33,486 nucleotides of DNA from Patescibacteria group bacterium (GTDB lineage Bacteria; Patescibacteriota; Saccharimonadia; UBA4664), in contig JAQGHG010000024.1 of assembly GCA_028288925.1 (NCBI GenBank), forward strand, positions 1 through 33,486. The letters are read 5' to 3'. The position numbers were made by a program, and so were the translations under genes. Below the pieces are notes generated by a model. The model worked only from the letters and a program-made list of their open reading frames with translations, did no database searches and was not told the DNA's origin. Of this stretch, positions 1 to 7,939 are shown piece by piece. Within the stretch, counting starts at the first letter, position 1, and every line of letters starts with the position of its first letter.

Positions 1-1173
1 GGCAAATCGCGCCGGGGTGAATTTGATGGTGCCTTCGCGCACGACTTCCAGCGCTGGCTCGGCCAGCGGGGCCATCTTCACGAACCATTGATCGCTCAGG
101 TACGGCTCGATCGGCGTCTTGCTGCGGTCGCTGTGGCCGACCTGGGTTTCGTACGGCTCTTCCTTCTCCAGCAGCCCGGCGGCCTTGAGGTCTTCCACCA
201 CCTTTGCGCGGGCAGTATCGCGCTTCATGCCGGCGTACTTCTGCCAGCGAGAGTCGTCGACGAGCCGACCATCGGGGGTAAGGATGTTGATCAGGTCGAT
301 CTCATCGGCCTGACCCTTGTGCCGTTGCCAGACGGCATAGTCGTTGGGGTCGTGGGCGGGGGTGACCTTGACGACGCCGGTGCCGAACTCGGGATTTACG
401 AAGTCGTCGGCGATGACGCGGAGCCGAATGGGGCCGTTGAGGTCTTCGGCTTCTATGGTCTGGCCAACGTACTTGGCGTAGCGTTCATCTTTCGGATTGA
501 CGGCGATGGCGGTGTCGCCGAATTTGGTCTCGGGGCGGACGGTGGCGAGCACGAAGGGGCCGTATTTGATGTAGTAGAGCGGGTCTTTTTGCTCGCGGTA
601 TTTGATTTCGATATCGGCGAAGGCGGAGCGACAGAAGGGACACCAGTTGACGATGCGGTTGCCTCGATAGATGTAGCCGGCTTCGTGAAGTTCTTTGAAC
701 GTGTCGTAGACGGTAGAGACGATATCTTCGTCGAGGGTGAACTTGAAGCGCGACCAGTCCACGGAGAAGCCGAGCTGGCGGACCTGGTCTTGCATATTGG
801 TCATGTTGAGATGGGAGAAATCCCAGACTTCTTTGTAGAACTGCTCACGGCCGAGGTCGAAGCGGCTTTTGCCTTGCTTTTGGAGCTGGCGCTCGTACAT
901 GACCTGGGTTTCGATGCCGGCGTGGTCGGCGCCTGGGAGCCAGAGGGCCTTGTGGCCTTGCATGCGGCGGTAGCGGATCATGACGTCTTCGACCACATAC
1001 ATGGCGTGGCCGAGGTGGAGATCGCCGTTGGCGTTGGGTGGCGGCATGATGATACTAAAAGGGTCTTTAGGGGCCTTCATGTCCGGCTGGAAGGCGCCGG
1101 AGTCTTCCCATTGCTGGTAGAGCTTGGCTTCGTATTTCTGGGGATCGTAGGTTTTGTCGAGCTGGTGGCTCAT
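1..1173 (-). CDS. valS: Valyl-tRNA synthetase, N-terminal part (runs off the left edge)
   Basis: Reverse-strand translation from ATG at 1173: MSHQLDKTYDPQKYEAKLYQQWEDSGAF...IIMPPPNANGDLHLGHAMYVVEDVMIRYRRMQGHKALWLPGADHAGIETQ. HLGHA signature and typical ValS N-terminus. SD AGGAG upstream. Absent from the ORF track because it is open at the edge. Confidence 0.95.
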   Translation of the reverse strand, partial: MSHQLDKTYDPQKYEAKLYQQWEDSGAFQPDMKAPKDPFSIIMPPPNANGDLHLGHAMYVVEDVMIRYRRMQGHKALWLPGADHAGIETQVMYERQLQKQGKSRFDLGREQFYKEVWDFSHLNMTNMQDQVRQLGFSVDWSRFKFTLDEDIVSTVYDTFKELHEAGYIYRGNRIVNWCPFCRSAFADIEIKYREQKDPLYYIKYGPFVLATVRPETKFGDTAIAVNPKDERYAKYVGQTIEAEDLNGPIRLRVIADDFVNPEFGTGVVKVTPAHDPNDYAVWQRHKGQADEIDLINILTPDGRLVDDSRWQKYAGMKRDTARAKVVEDLKAAGLLEKEEPYETQVGHSDRSKTPIEPYLSDQWFVKMAPLAEPALEVVREGTIKFTPARFA

Positions 1174-1199
1174 GTGGTGACTCCTGTCAACGTTTGTCG

Positions 1200-1445
1200 T
1201 TATGTGCGGTTAAGTGTATCGAGCTCGGGGCGAATGTAAAGAGTGAGCGTGAGATCCAAGGCGGTGCAGACACGCTGAATGAGGCTGATGGTGGGGTTGC
1301 CGTGGCCGGCTTCGAGACGGGCGATGCCGGTTTGGGAGGTGCCGGCAAGCTTGGCGAGCCCGGCTTGGGTGAGGCCGAGGATCTTGCGCCGCTGCGAGAC
1401 ACGGAGGGCGAGCTGCTTTTGGGGAGACATGGGGATGAGAGGCAT
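1200..1445 (-). CDS. Small XRE/Cro-type HTH transcriptional regulator
   Basis: RVSQRRKILGLTQAGLAKLAGTSQTGIARLEAGHGNPTISLIQRVCTALDLTL is a typical HTH_3 fold sequence; SD AAGGA upstream. Confidence 0.85.
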   Translation of the reverse strand: MPLIPMSPQKQLALRVSQRRKILGLTQAGLAKLAGTSQTGIARLEAGHGNPTISLIQRVCTALDLTLTLYIRPELDTLNRT

Positions 1446-1499
1446 ATGTTTCCTTGATAAATGTGCGGGTGGGGTGGTGGCCCGAATGCTCAGTGATTT

Positions 1500-1572
1500 T
1501 AACCCATATATGGTATGTACAAATGCAATTCGACCGTACTTAGAGTGAATTAATTATACCATATATGGGTTA
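1500..1572. promoter_or_regulatory. Paired-palindrome element, copy 1 (TAACCCATATATGGTAT-N39-ATACCATATATGGGTTA)
   Basis: Perfect 17-bp inverted arms at 1500-1516 and 1556-1572; each arm carries the 10-bp palindrome CCATATATGG (1504-1513, 1559-1568). Starts 55 bp upstream of the XRE start codon. Confidence 0.8.
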
Positions 1573-1606
1573 TCAAACGCTATATTGAGTTGATGAGCGG
1601 ACTCAA

Positions 1607-3343
1607 TTAGGCCACAAGGCTGGGCGCGGCTTCGAGGAAGATGTCTGCTGCCGCGGAATTGATAGGCTTAAAGTCGCAATGAGCGGCGGCTAGCCGGGTT
1701 TCGAGCTCGTGGCGGTCGGGGGTCTCGAAACCGATGAGGACGCGGCCGGTGTCGCCGCCCATGCCACGGTAATGGAAGAGGCTGATGTTAGCGGTGTCGT
1801 GGATGTGGCTGAGGAACTCACTGAGGGCGCCGGGACGTTCGGGGAAGGTGACTTGGTAGAGTTGTTCGTCCCGGGCTTCGGGGGCGGGGCCGCCGACCAT
1901 GTGGCGGATGTGCTCTTTGGCGGTGCCGTCGAGGGACAGATCGGTGTATTGGTAGTTGGATTGGACCATCTTGGCGGTGAATTTGGCTTTGTCGGTGGCG
2001 CCGCTGACGTTGATGCCGACGAAGACATGGGCCTGGGCGCGTCCGGCGAGGCGATAGGCGAACTGAGTGATGTTATAACCTTTGACGGCGGTTTGGCAGA
2101 AGCGTTGGAGGGCGCCGGGGGTTTCGGGGAGGGTGACGGCAAATAGGGCTTCGCGGCCGCTGCCCAGGAGGGTGCGCTCGGCGATGAATTGCAGACGCTC
2201 GAAGGTCATATTGGCGCCGGAGCAAATGGCGGCGGCGTGTATGCCGGCGGCGGGGTGAGCGGCGGCGTATTTGGTGATGCCGGCTACGGCTAGGGCGCCG
2301 GCCGGTTCGACGATGCTACGGGTGGCTTCGAAGATGTCTTTGATGGCGGCGCAAAGCTCGTCGGTGGTGACGGTGAGGCTGTTGTCGACGAGGTCGCGGC
2401 AGATATCGAAGGTGGTGGCGCCGAGCTGTTTGACGGCCACGCCGTCGGCGAAGATGCCGACGTGGGGCAGCATGACGCGCTCGCCGGCGGCCAGGGAGGC
2501 TTGCAGGACGTTGCTATCGGCCGGCTCGACGCCGATGATCTGGATGTCCGGCCGCAGGGCCTTTACATGCTGGGCGATGCCGGCGATGAGGCCGCCGCCG
2601 CCGACCGGCACGAAGATGTGGGTGAGGTGGGGCAGCTGCTCGAGCAGCTCGCGGCCGATGGTGCCTTGGCCGGCGATGACGAGCGGATCGTCGAAGGGAT
2701 GAATGTAGGTGCGGCCGGTGTCTTTGGTGCGACGGGCGGCGTGCTCGGCGGCGTCGGAGTAGTTGTCACCGGCGAGCTCGACCTTGGCGCCGTAGGACCG
2801 GACGGCTTCGATTTTGATCTCCGGCGTGGTACGCGGCATGACGATGAGGGCGGAGAGACCGAGCTTTTGGGCCGCGAGGGCGACGCCCTGAGCATGGTTG
2901 CCGGCGCTGGCGGCGATGACGCCACGGTGGCGCTCGGCGGGCGTGAGGCTGACCATTTTGTTGTAAGCCCCGCGCAACTTGAAGGAGTGTACGGGCTGGA
3001 GGTCTTCGCGCTTGAGGTAGACGTGGCAGCCGAGCTTGGCACTGAGCTTGGCGGCGGGTTCGCAGGGAGTTTCGATAGCGACGTCGTAGACAGGGGACAG
3101 GAGGGTTTGTTTGACGGTGACGCTGTAGACGTCGATGAGTTTCTCGAGAGCACGCGTAATTTGGCCGATATCGGTGACGTTGTGGACGGTAATGGTCATG
3201 TGCGACCAAGGGGTGCCGGCGGGGTGTTCGACGTGGATGCGGCTGATGTTGCAGCCGCGGCGGGCGAAGACTTGGGTGGTGCGCACGAGCACGCCGGGGG
3301 CGTCGCGGACTTCGAGTAAGAGATTGTAGGTGGTGTTTGGCAT
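1607..3343 (-). CDS. ilvA: Threonine dehydratase with an N-terminal IlvN-like ACT domain and C-terminal IlvA regulatory domains
   Basis: N-term YNLLLEVRDAPGVLVRTTQVFARRGCNISRIHVEHPAGTPWSHMTITV resembles the acetolactate synthase small subunit; then VYLKREDLQPVHSFKLRGAYNKM and ASAGNHAQGVA (PLP enzyme); then two ACT-like repeats. Confidence 0.93.
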   Translation of the reverse strand: MPNTTYNLLLEVRDAPGVLVRTTQVFARRGCNISRIHVEHPAGTPWSHMTITVHNVTDIGQITRALEKLIDVYSVTVKQTLLSPVYDVAIETPCEPAAKLSAKLGCHVYLKREDLQPVHSFKLRGAYNKMVSLTPAERHRGVIAASAGNHAQGVALAAQKLGLSALIVMPRTTPEIKIEAVRSYGAKVELAGDNYSDAAEHAARRTKDTGRTYIHPFDDPLVIAGQGTIGRELLEQLPHLTHIFVPVGGGGLIAGIAQHVKALRPDIQIIGVEPADSNVLQASLAAGERVMLPHVGIFADGVAVKQLGATTFDICRDLVDNSLTVTTDELCAAIKDIFEATRSIVEPAGALAVAGITKYAAAHPAAGIHAAAICSGANMTFERLQFIAERTLLGSGREALFAVTLPETPGALQRFCQTAVKGYNITQFAYRLAGRAQAHVFVGINVSGATDKAKFTAKMVQSNYQYTDLSLDGTAKEHIRHMVGGPAPEARDEQLYQVTFPERPGALSEFLSHIHDTANISLFHYRGMGGDTGRVLIGFETPDRHELETRLAAAHCDFKPINSAAADIFLEAAPSLVA

Positions 3344-3347
3344 TGGT

Positions 3348-5054
3348 CTAGGTGCTCCCGGTGGGTTTAGCGAGTTTGGTAGTGGGCGGTTCGATGATCA
3401 TGTCTTCGAGTGGGGCGCCGGGCGGGATCATGGGGAAGACATTGTCGGTTTTGACGACTTCGACGTTGATAATGGTGGGCCGGCCGGTGACGGCAAAGGC
3501 TGCGGCCAGTTTGGTTTCGAGCTCGTCCGGGGCCTGGATGTGAAAGCCGGCGGCGCCGTAGGCCTCGGCGAGTTTGACGAAGTCGGGGTTGCCGACCAGA
3601 TCGGAGCCGGATTCGTGGTTGTCGAAAAAGAGCTCCTGCCATTGGCGGATCATACCGAGGTAATGGTTGTTGAGGATGATGATCTTGACGGGTAATTGGT
3701 TGATGACGGCGGTGGCGAGCTCGAAGAGGGTCATCTGGAAGCCGCCGTCGCCGACGATGGCCAGGACGGTGGCCTGAGGCTTGGCGAACTGGGCGCCGAT
3801 GGCGGCGGGGAAGCCGAAGCCCATGGTGCCGGCGCCGGAACTAATCCAGCGATTGGGGCGGCCGGTCTTGTAGAATTGCGCTGCCCACATCTGGTGCTGG
3901 CCGACGTCGGTGGTGACGATGGCGTCGCCGCCCGTAAGGCGGTAGACGGCGTCGATGACGGCCTGCATGGTGAGGCCGCGCTTATCTGGCTCGTAGTGGA
4001 GCGGGTATTTTTGGCGGTAGGCGTCGAGATGGGTGTTCCAGGCGGTGTGGCGGGTGGGTTTGGTGGCCTGGAGCAGGGTGACGAGGGCTTCCTTGGCGTC
4101 GGCGTGGACGGGGACGTCGGCGGTGATGATTTTGTTGAGCTCGGAGGCGTCGATGTCGATATGGGCGATGAAGGCATCCTTGCAGAATTGCGAGGGCTTA
4201 CCAACGATGCGGTCGTCGAAGCGGGAGCCGATGTTGAGCAGGAAATCGCATTCGACCATGGCTTTGTTGGCGTAGGCGGTGCCGTGCATACCGAGCATGC
4301 CGAGTGAGAGGCGGTGGGTTTCGGGCAGGACGCCCTTGCCGAGGAGGGTGGTGGTGACGGGGGTGTCTGTGGCTTCGGCGAGGGTCTGGAGCTGCTGCTC
4401 GGCGCCGGCGATGAGTACGCCGTGGCCGGCCAGGATGACGGGGCGCTTGGCTTGGGACCAGGCGGTGGCGATACGCTTGATTTGAGCGTGATCGGGTTTG
4501 GGCACCGGCGTGTAGGCGGGCAGGTCGAGGGCCGGCTGGAGCGAGCCGTGGAAGGGCCCGGAGCTGACGTCCTTGGGGATGTCGATGAGTACGGGGCCGG
4601 GCCGGCCGGTGGTGGCGAGGTGAAAGGCTTCGATGACGACGCGGGGGAGATCGCCGGTGTGGCGCACGAGGTAGTTGTGCTTGACCACCGGCATGGTGAT
4701 GTTGAAGGTGTCGGCTTCCTGGAAGGCGTCGAGGCCGAGCATGGGCGTGATCTGTTGGCCGGATATGACTACGAGCGGCACGCTATCCATGTGCGCGGTC
4801 ATGAGGCCGGTCACGACGTTACCGGCGCCGGGGCCGGAGGTCACCAGGACGACGCCGGGTTTGCCGGAGGCGCGGGCGTAGCCGTCGGCGATGTGGGCGG
4901 CGCCTTGCTCGTGGCGGACCTGAATGAACTTGATCTTGGTGCCGCTGGTGATGAGCGCGTCGAAGATGGGCAGCACGGCGCCGCCGGAGTAGCCGAAGAT
5001 GTATTCGACGCCGTGGGCTTCGAGGGTTTTGATGAGGGCGGTGGCGCCGTCCAT
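3348..5054 (-). CDS. ilvB: Acetolactate synthase large (catalytic) subunit
   Basis: MDGATALIKTLEAHGVEYIFGYSGGAVLPIFDAL...VTSGPGAGNVVTGL...GDGGFQMTLFELATAVINQLPVKIIILNN, ThDP-binding motif. Start set at the internal Met because ridA ends at 5056. Confidence 0.95.
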   Translation of the reverse strand: MDGATALIKTLEAHGVEYIFGYSGGAVLPIFDALITSGTKIKFIQVRHEQGAAHIADGYARASGKPGVVLVTSGPGAGNVVTGLMTAHMDSVPLVVISGQQITPMLGLDAFQEADTFNITMPVVKHNYLVRHTGDLPRVVIEAFHLATTGRPGPVLIDIPKDVSSGPFHGSLQPALDLPAYTPVPKPDHAQIKRIATAWSQAKRPVILAGHGVLIAGAEQQLQTLAEATDTPVTTTLLGKGVLPETHRLSLGMLGMHGTAYANKAMVECDFLLNIGSRFDDRIVGKPSQFCKDAFIAHIDIDASELNKIITADVPVHADAKEALVTLLQATKPTRHTAWNTHLDAYRQKYPLHYEPDKRGLTMQAVIDAVYRLTGGDAIVTTDVGQHQMWAAQFYKTGRPNRWISSGAGTMGFGFPAAIGAQFAKPQATVLAIVGDGGFQMTLFELATAVINQLPVKIIILNNHYLGMIRQWQELFFDNHESGSDLVGNPDFVKLAEAYGAAGFHIQAPDELETKLAAAFAVTGRPTIINVEVVKTDNVFPMIPPGAPLEDMIIEPPTTKLAKPTGST

Positions 5055-5055
5055 A

Positions 5056-5436
5056 TTAGGCCGTACCCCGGGCGGCGATAGCCTCGATTTCGACGAGCAG
5101 CGGCACATCGCCGCCCAGCCGGGGCAGTTCTTTAACGCCGATGGTGGAGCGGGCCGGGCGGGGAGTGGCGAAGTGTTTGAGATACTCTTCGTTGACTGCC
5201 GCGAAATCGGCCATATCGGTGAGGTAGATGGTGGTTTTGATGACGTCGTTCATGGTGAGGTGCTCTTGAGCAAGGGCGCTGGTGAGGTTGGCCAGGACTT
5301 GGGCGGTTTGCTTTTGGACATCTGGGTGCGCGGTTTTGGTCTGCGGCTCGAGGCCGACTTGACCAGACACATAGTACAGATCGCCGGCTTGGCGGATAGG
5401 GGAGTAAGGGCCGTAAACGGGGGTTTGGTCTGACAT
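5056..5436 (-). CDS. ridA: RidA/YjgF enamine/imine deaminase
   Basis: RidA family sequence (YVSGQVGLEP...DVIKTTIYLTDMADFAAVNEEY...PARSTIGVKELPRLGGDVPLLVEIEAIA); SD AAAGGA upstream. Confidence 0.93.
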   Translation of the reverse strand: MSDQTPVYGPYSPIRQAGDLYYVSGQVGLEPQTKTAHPDVQKQTAQVLANLTSALAQEHLTMNDVIKTTIYLTDMADFAAVNEEYLKHFATPRPARSTIGVKELPRLGGDVPLLVEIEAIAARGTA

Positions 5437-5460
5437 GGGTTTATCCTTTCGCGATAAATG

Positions 5461-5490
5461 AAAAGCCCCGCACTTGGTGCGGGGCTTTTA
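5461..5490 (-). terminator. Attenuator hairpin upstream of ridA-ilvB-ilvA
   Basis: Minus strand AAAAGCCCCGCAC-CAA-GTGCGGGGCTTTT, between the leader peptide ORF and the ridA SD. Confidence 0.85.
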
Positions 5491-5509
5491 GTGTTTTTTA
5501 GATCAACAA

Positions 5510-5569
5510 CTAGGGCCGCGCACGGTGCGAGGTGAGTACCAGCTGAATAATTACGATTTGTTTGACCAT
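5510..5569 (-). CDS. Branched-chain amino-acid leader peptide MVKQIVIIQLVLTSHRARP
   Basis: 19 codons, ATG GTC AAA CAA ATC GTA ATT ATT CAG CTG GTA CTC ACC TCG CAC CGT GCG CGG CCC TAG. Eight Ile/Val/Leu plus one Thr among residues 2-13. Begins 6 nt after a -10 box and precedes a terminator hairpin. Confidence 0.8.
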   Translation of the reverse strand: MVKQIVIIQLVLTSHRARP

Positions 5570-5575
5570 AGGTGA

Positions 5576-5604
5576 AGGCTACACCGCATCGGCTTTACGG
5601 TCAA
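5576..5604 (-). promoter_or_regulatory. Promoter of the ilv attenuator operon
   Basis: Minus strand TTGACC (5604-5599), 17-bp spacer, TAGCCT (5581-5576). Confidence 0.75.
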
Positions 5605-5626
5605 GAAATGGTGTCGGGATCAATGG

Positions 5627-5648
5627 TTGTACGAATTTATTCGTACAA
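5627..5648. promoter_or_regulatory. 22-bp palindromic operator in the divergent ilv / HTH intergenic region
   Basis: TTGTACGAAT-TT-ATTCGTACAA, perfect 10-bp arms. Confidence 0.75.
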
Positions 5649-5682
5649 TTAATATAAATTCAATACAGATGTTTGGGCCTAT

Positions 5683-5711
5683 TTGACTAAAAGGCCATAA
5701 TCCATTAGGCT
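5683..5711 (+). promoter_or_regulatory. Promoter of the HTH/dehydrogenase operon
   Basis: TTGACT-17 bp-TAGGCT, 7 nt before the ATG at 5719. Confidence 0.75.
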
Positions 5712-5718
5712 TGCTGGC

Positions 5719-6969
5719 ATGTTTTCCCTTACTCCAGAAGAAACGTTATTGATTGCAGAGGTTCGCCGCAGCGGTCAATTGAGCTTGCCGGAATTGACGA
5801 AAGTCTTGAAACTTCACCGTTCGACGCTGTATTACCAGCTGCAATCGCTGGTGAAGAAGGGGATTTTGCAGGAGGTGAAGCTGTCGTCGCGGCGGTCGGT
5901 GTACCGGTTGGTGTCAACCGAGCGTCTGGAGAAGGTGGTAGAAGCCCAGCGGCAGACGTTGACTGAGCTTCTGTTGGATTCGCCGCGGACACAACTGCGG
6001 GGCAAACGGCCAAAACTAGTGTTCACAGATTCGTATAGGCTGACAGACGAGCTGATGGCTCAACTTGGCGAGTACGAGGTGGTAATGCACCCTGATTCAC
6101 CGGCGCGGATTAGTCCCGAGGCGTTTGTGTTGCGCTGTCAGGACGCCGATGTGGCGGTGACGAGTTTTTCGGTGATGATTACGCGGGAGATGTTGTTGCA
6201 GTGTCCGAATTTGAAGTGCATCGTGACGGCTTCGATTTCGACCGAAATGATTGATGTGGAGGCGTGCCGGACGTTGGGAGTGCAGGTGCAGTCGCTGCCT
6301 GCTAGCCGGAATTATAAGAAGGCGGCGCGAGCGGAGTTTGTATTTACCTCGCTCTTTAATGTGCTGCGGCCGCTGTATCCAGCTGCAGAAGCGTTGCGGT
6401 TGGGCCAGTTTGAGCATCGCGGATTTACGGCGGAGGAACTGCGCGGCAAGATCGTGGGCGTGGTGGGGGTAAAGCGGGAGGGGAGAGAGATTATTCCTTT
6501 GTTGCGAGCGTTTGGATGTGGAGTGGAGGTATGTAATCCGGATGGGGCGACCGTAGCGCCAAGCGATGTGGGTGTAGCGGAGTTTGTGACCTTGGGAACG
6601 ATATTTCAGGAGTGTGATGTCGTGATATTCCCGGAGGACTTTAGTGAGATGCTGGATTTGGGACCAGATTTGATGAACGCAACGATGCGGCCACGGTATT
6701 TCTTGTTTTTGAGCTACTCATTGAAGCTGCACTTGGATACGATTCGAGAGCTGATTGTGTCACGGCATATTACGGCTCTGGCGTTGGATTACTTTGCGGA
6801 TGTAGCGGGCGTGTTTAAGGATTTTCCACGGAGCCAGTACCGTAAGATTATGAATTTTCCGAACGTGGTGATTACGCCGGAGATTGGCTATCTGACGCGA
6901 CAATCGATGGAACTGAATAACCAGCAGGTGTGGGAGATTTTGCATAACCTGGAGCTGGCGCGGCAATGA
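5719..6969 (+). CDS. Regulator: N-terminal winged HTH plus degenerate D-2-hydroxyacid dehydrogenase-like domain
   Basis: N-term LSLPELTKVLKLHRSTLYYQLQSLVKKGILQEV (wHTH); residues ~95-416 align by eye with D-isomer 2-hydroxyacid dehydrogenases but the catalytic motifs are altered (TPEIG instead of TPHIA, GVVGVKREGRE at the Rossmann loop). Confidence 0.8.
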   Translation: MFSLTPEETLLIAEVRRSGQLSLPELTKVLKLHRSTLYYQLQSLVKKGILQEVKLSSRRSVYRLVSTERLEKVVEAQRQTLTELLLDSPRTQLRGKRPKLVFTDSYRLTDELMAQLGEYEVVMHPDSPARISPEAFVLRCQDADVAVTSFSVMITREMLLQCPNLKCIVTASISTEMIDVEACRTLGVQVQSLPASRNYKKAARAEFVFTSLFNVLRPLYPAAEALRLGQFEHRGFTAEELRGKIVGVVGVKREGREIIPLLRAFGCGVEVCNPDGATVAPSDVGVAEFVTLGTIFQECDVVIFPEDFSEMLDLGPDLMNATMRPRYFLFLSYSLKLHLDTIRELIVSRHITALALDYFADVAGVFKDFPRSQYRKIMNFPNVVITPEIGYLTRQSMELNNQQVWEILHNLELARQ

Positions 6970-7913
6970 AGACGATTGTATTTACGGATCCGCCGCTAGC
7001 GCTTGCGGACAAGACGGTGAAGGCAGTGAAAGCGCTGGCCGGTGTGACCGTGCGGTCGTATGAGGGGTTTGCGGCTGATGAAGAAGAGCTCTATAACCGG
7101 GGTAAGGATGCGGATATCATCATCATTGATATGACGCAGTATACGACGGTGTTGCGACGGTGGCCGAAGCTGAAGGCGATCGTGACGACAAGTGTAGGGA
7201 CTGACCATATCGATGTGGCGTACTGTCGGGAACGGGGTATCCAGGTGGTGAACTTTCCCGGCTATAACGCACGGTCGGTGGCGGAGATGTCGATTGCGAT
7301 TTTAATTTCGTTATTGCGGAAGGTGCCCATGGCGCAAATGTACGTGCGGGGCGGCGGATGGAACTTTGAGTATTTTGAAGGACGCGAACTGGCTGACAAA
7401 ACGTTCGGGATAGTCGGAGCCGGTAATGTGGGGCGCGAGATGGCACAGATTGCTTTGGGTCTTGGGATGAGGGTGCTGTGCACTACGAAGCATCCATCTG
7501 AGGAGCGGGCACGAGAATTGGGGATTGAGCGGTTTGTGGACTTTGCGGTGCTGTTGCGAGAGGTGGACTTCTTGGCTGTGGCGGTGCCGGCTGACGCAAG
7601 TACGATGCATTTAATTGGCGCCAAGGAACTGGCCACGATGAAGCCGGCCGCGATTTTGGTGAATGCTGGGCGTGGCAGTGTGGTTGATACGTTGGCTTTG
7701 GCAGACGCTTTGTATCGCGAGAAGCTGGCGGGTGCGGCTTTGGATGTGATTGAGAACGAGCCATTTGATATTCGGACGGTGGATTTGCGGATCCAGGAGA
7801 TGGTGAATTCGAATAATGTAGTGGTGACGCCGCACATCGCCTTTAATACCTACGAGAGCACTGAACGGTTGGGGATGCGGTTGATTGAGGCTGTAGAGAG
7901 CTTAGTAAGCTAG
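6966..7913 (+). CDS. D-isomer specific 2-hydroxyacid dehydrogenase (intact catalytic motifs)
   Basis: FGIVGAGNVGREMA, VNAGRGSVVD, ALDVIENEP, VVVTPHIAFNT; ATGA-type overlap with the upstream regulator. Confidence 0.92.
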   Translation: MKTIVFTDPPLALADKTVKAVKALAGVTVRSYEGFAADEEELYNRGKDADIIIIDMTQYTTVLRRWPKLKAIVTTSVGTDHIDVAYCRERGIQVVNFPGYNARSVAEMSIAILISLLRKVPMAQMYVRGGGWNFEYFEGRELADKTFGIVGAGNVGREMAQIALGLGMRVLCTTKHPSEERARELGIERFVDFAVLLREVDFLAVAVPADASTMHLIGAKELATMKPAAILVNAGRGSVVDTLALADALYREKLAGAALDVIENEPFDIRTVDLRIQEMVNSNNVVVTPHIAFNTYESTERLGMRLIEAVESLVS

Positions 7914-7939
7914 CTTTTCTTGGTATAGATGGTAATATA

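Noticed and set aside
88-1239. 383-aa plus-strand ORF (track)
   Set aside because: Antisense of valS; composition is a codon-mirror artefact of GC-rich coding DNA, whereas the reverse strand gives a clear ValS.
1500-1572. Mobile element (MITE) interpretation of the CCATATATGG inverted repeats
   Set aside because: Interiors of the two copies are dissimilar while spacing is fixed, no target-site duplication was seen, and both occupy equivalent upstream positions. The CArG-box resemblance is coincidental in bacteria.
2462-3319. 285-aa plus-strand ORF and other Gly/Asp/Val-rich ORFs over ilvA/ilvB (3696-4307, 4314-5081)
   Set aside because: Antisense of well-supported ilvA/ilvB; low-complexity GVD composition typical of frame mirrors.
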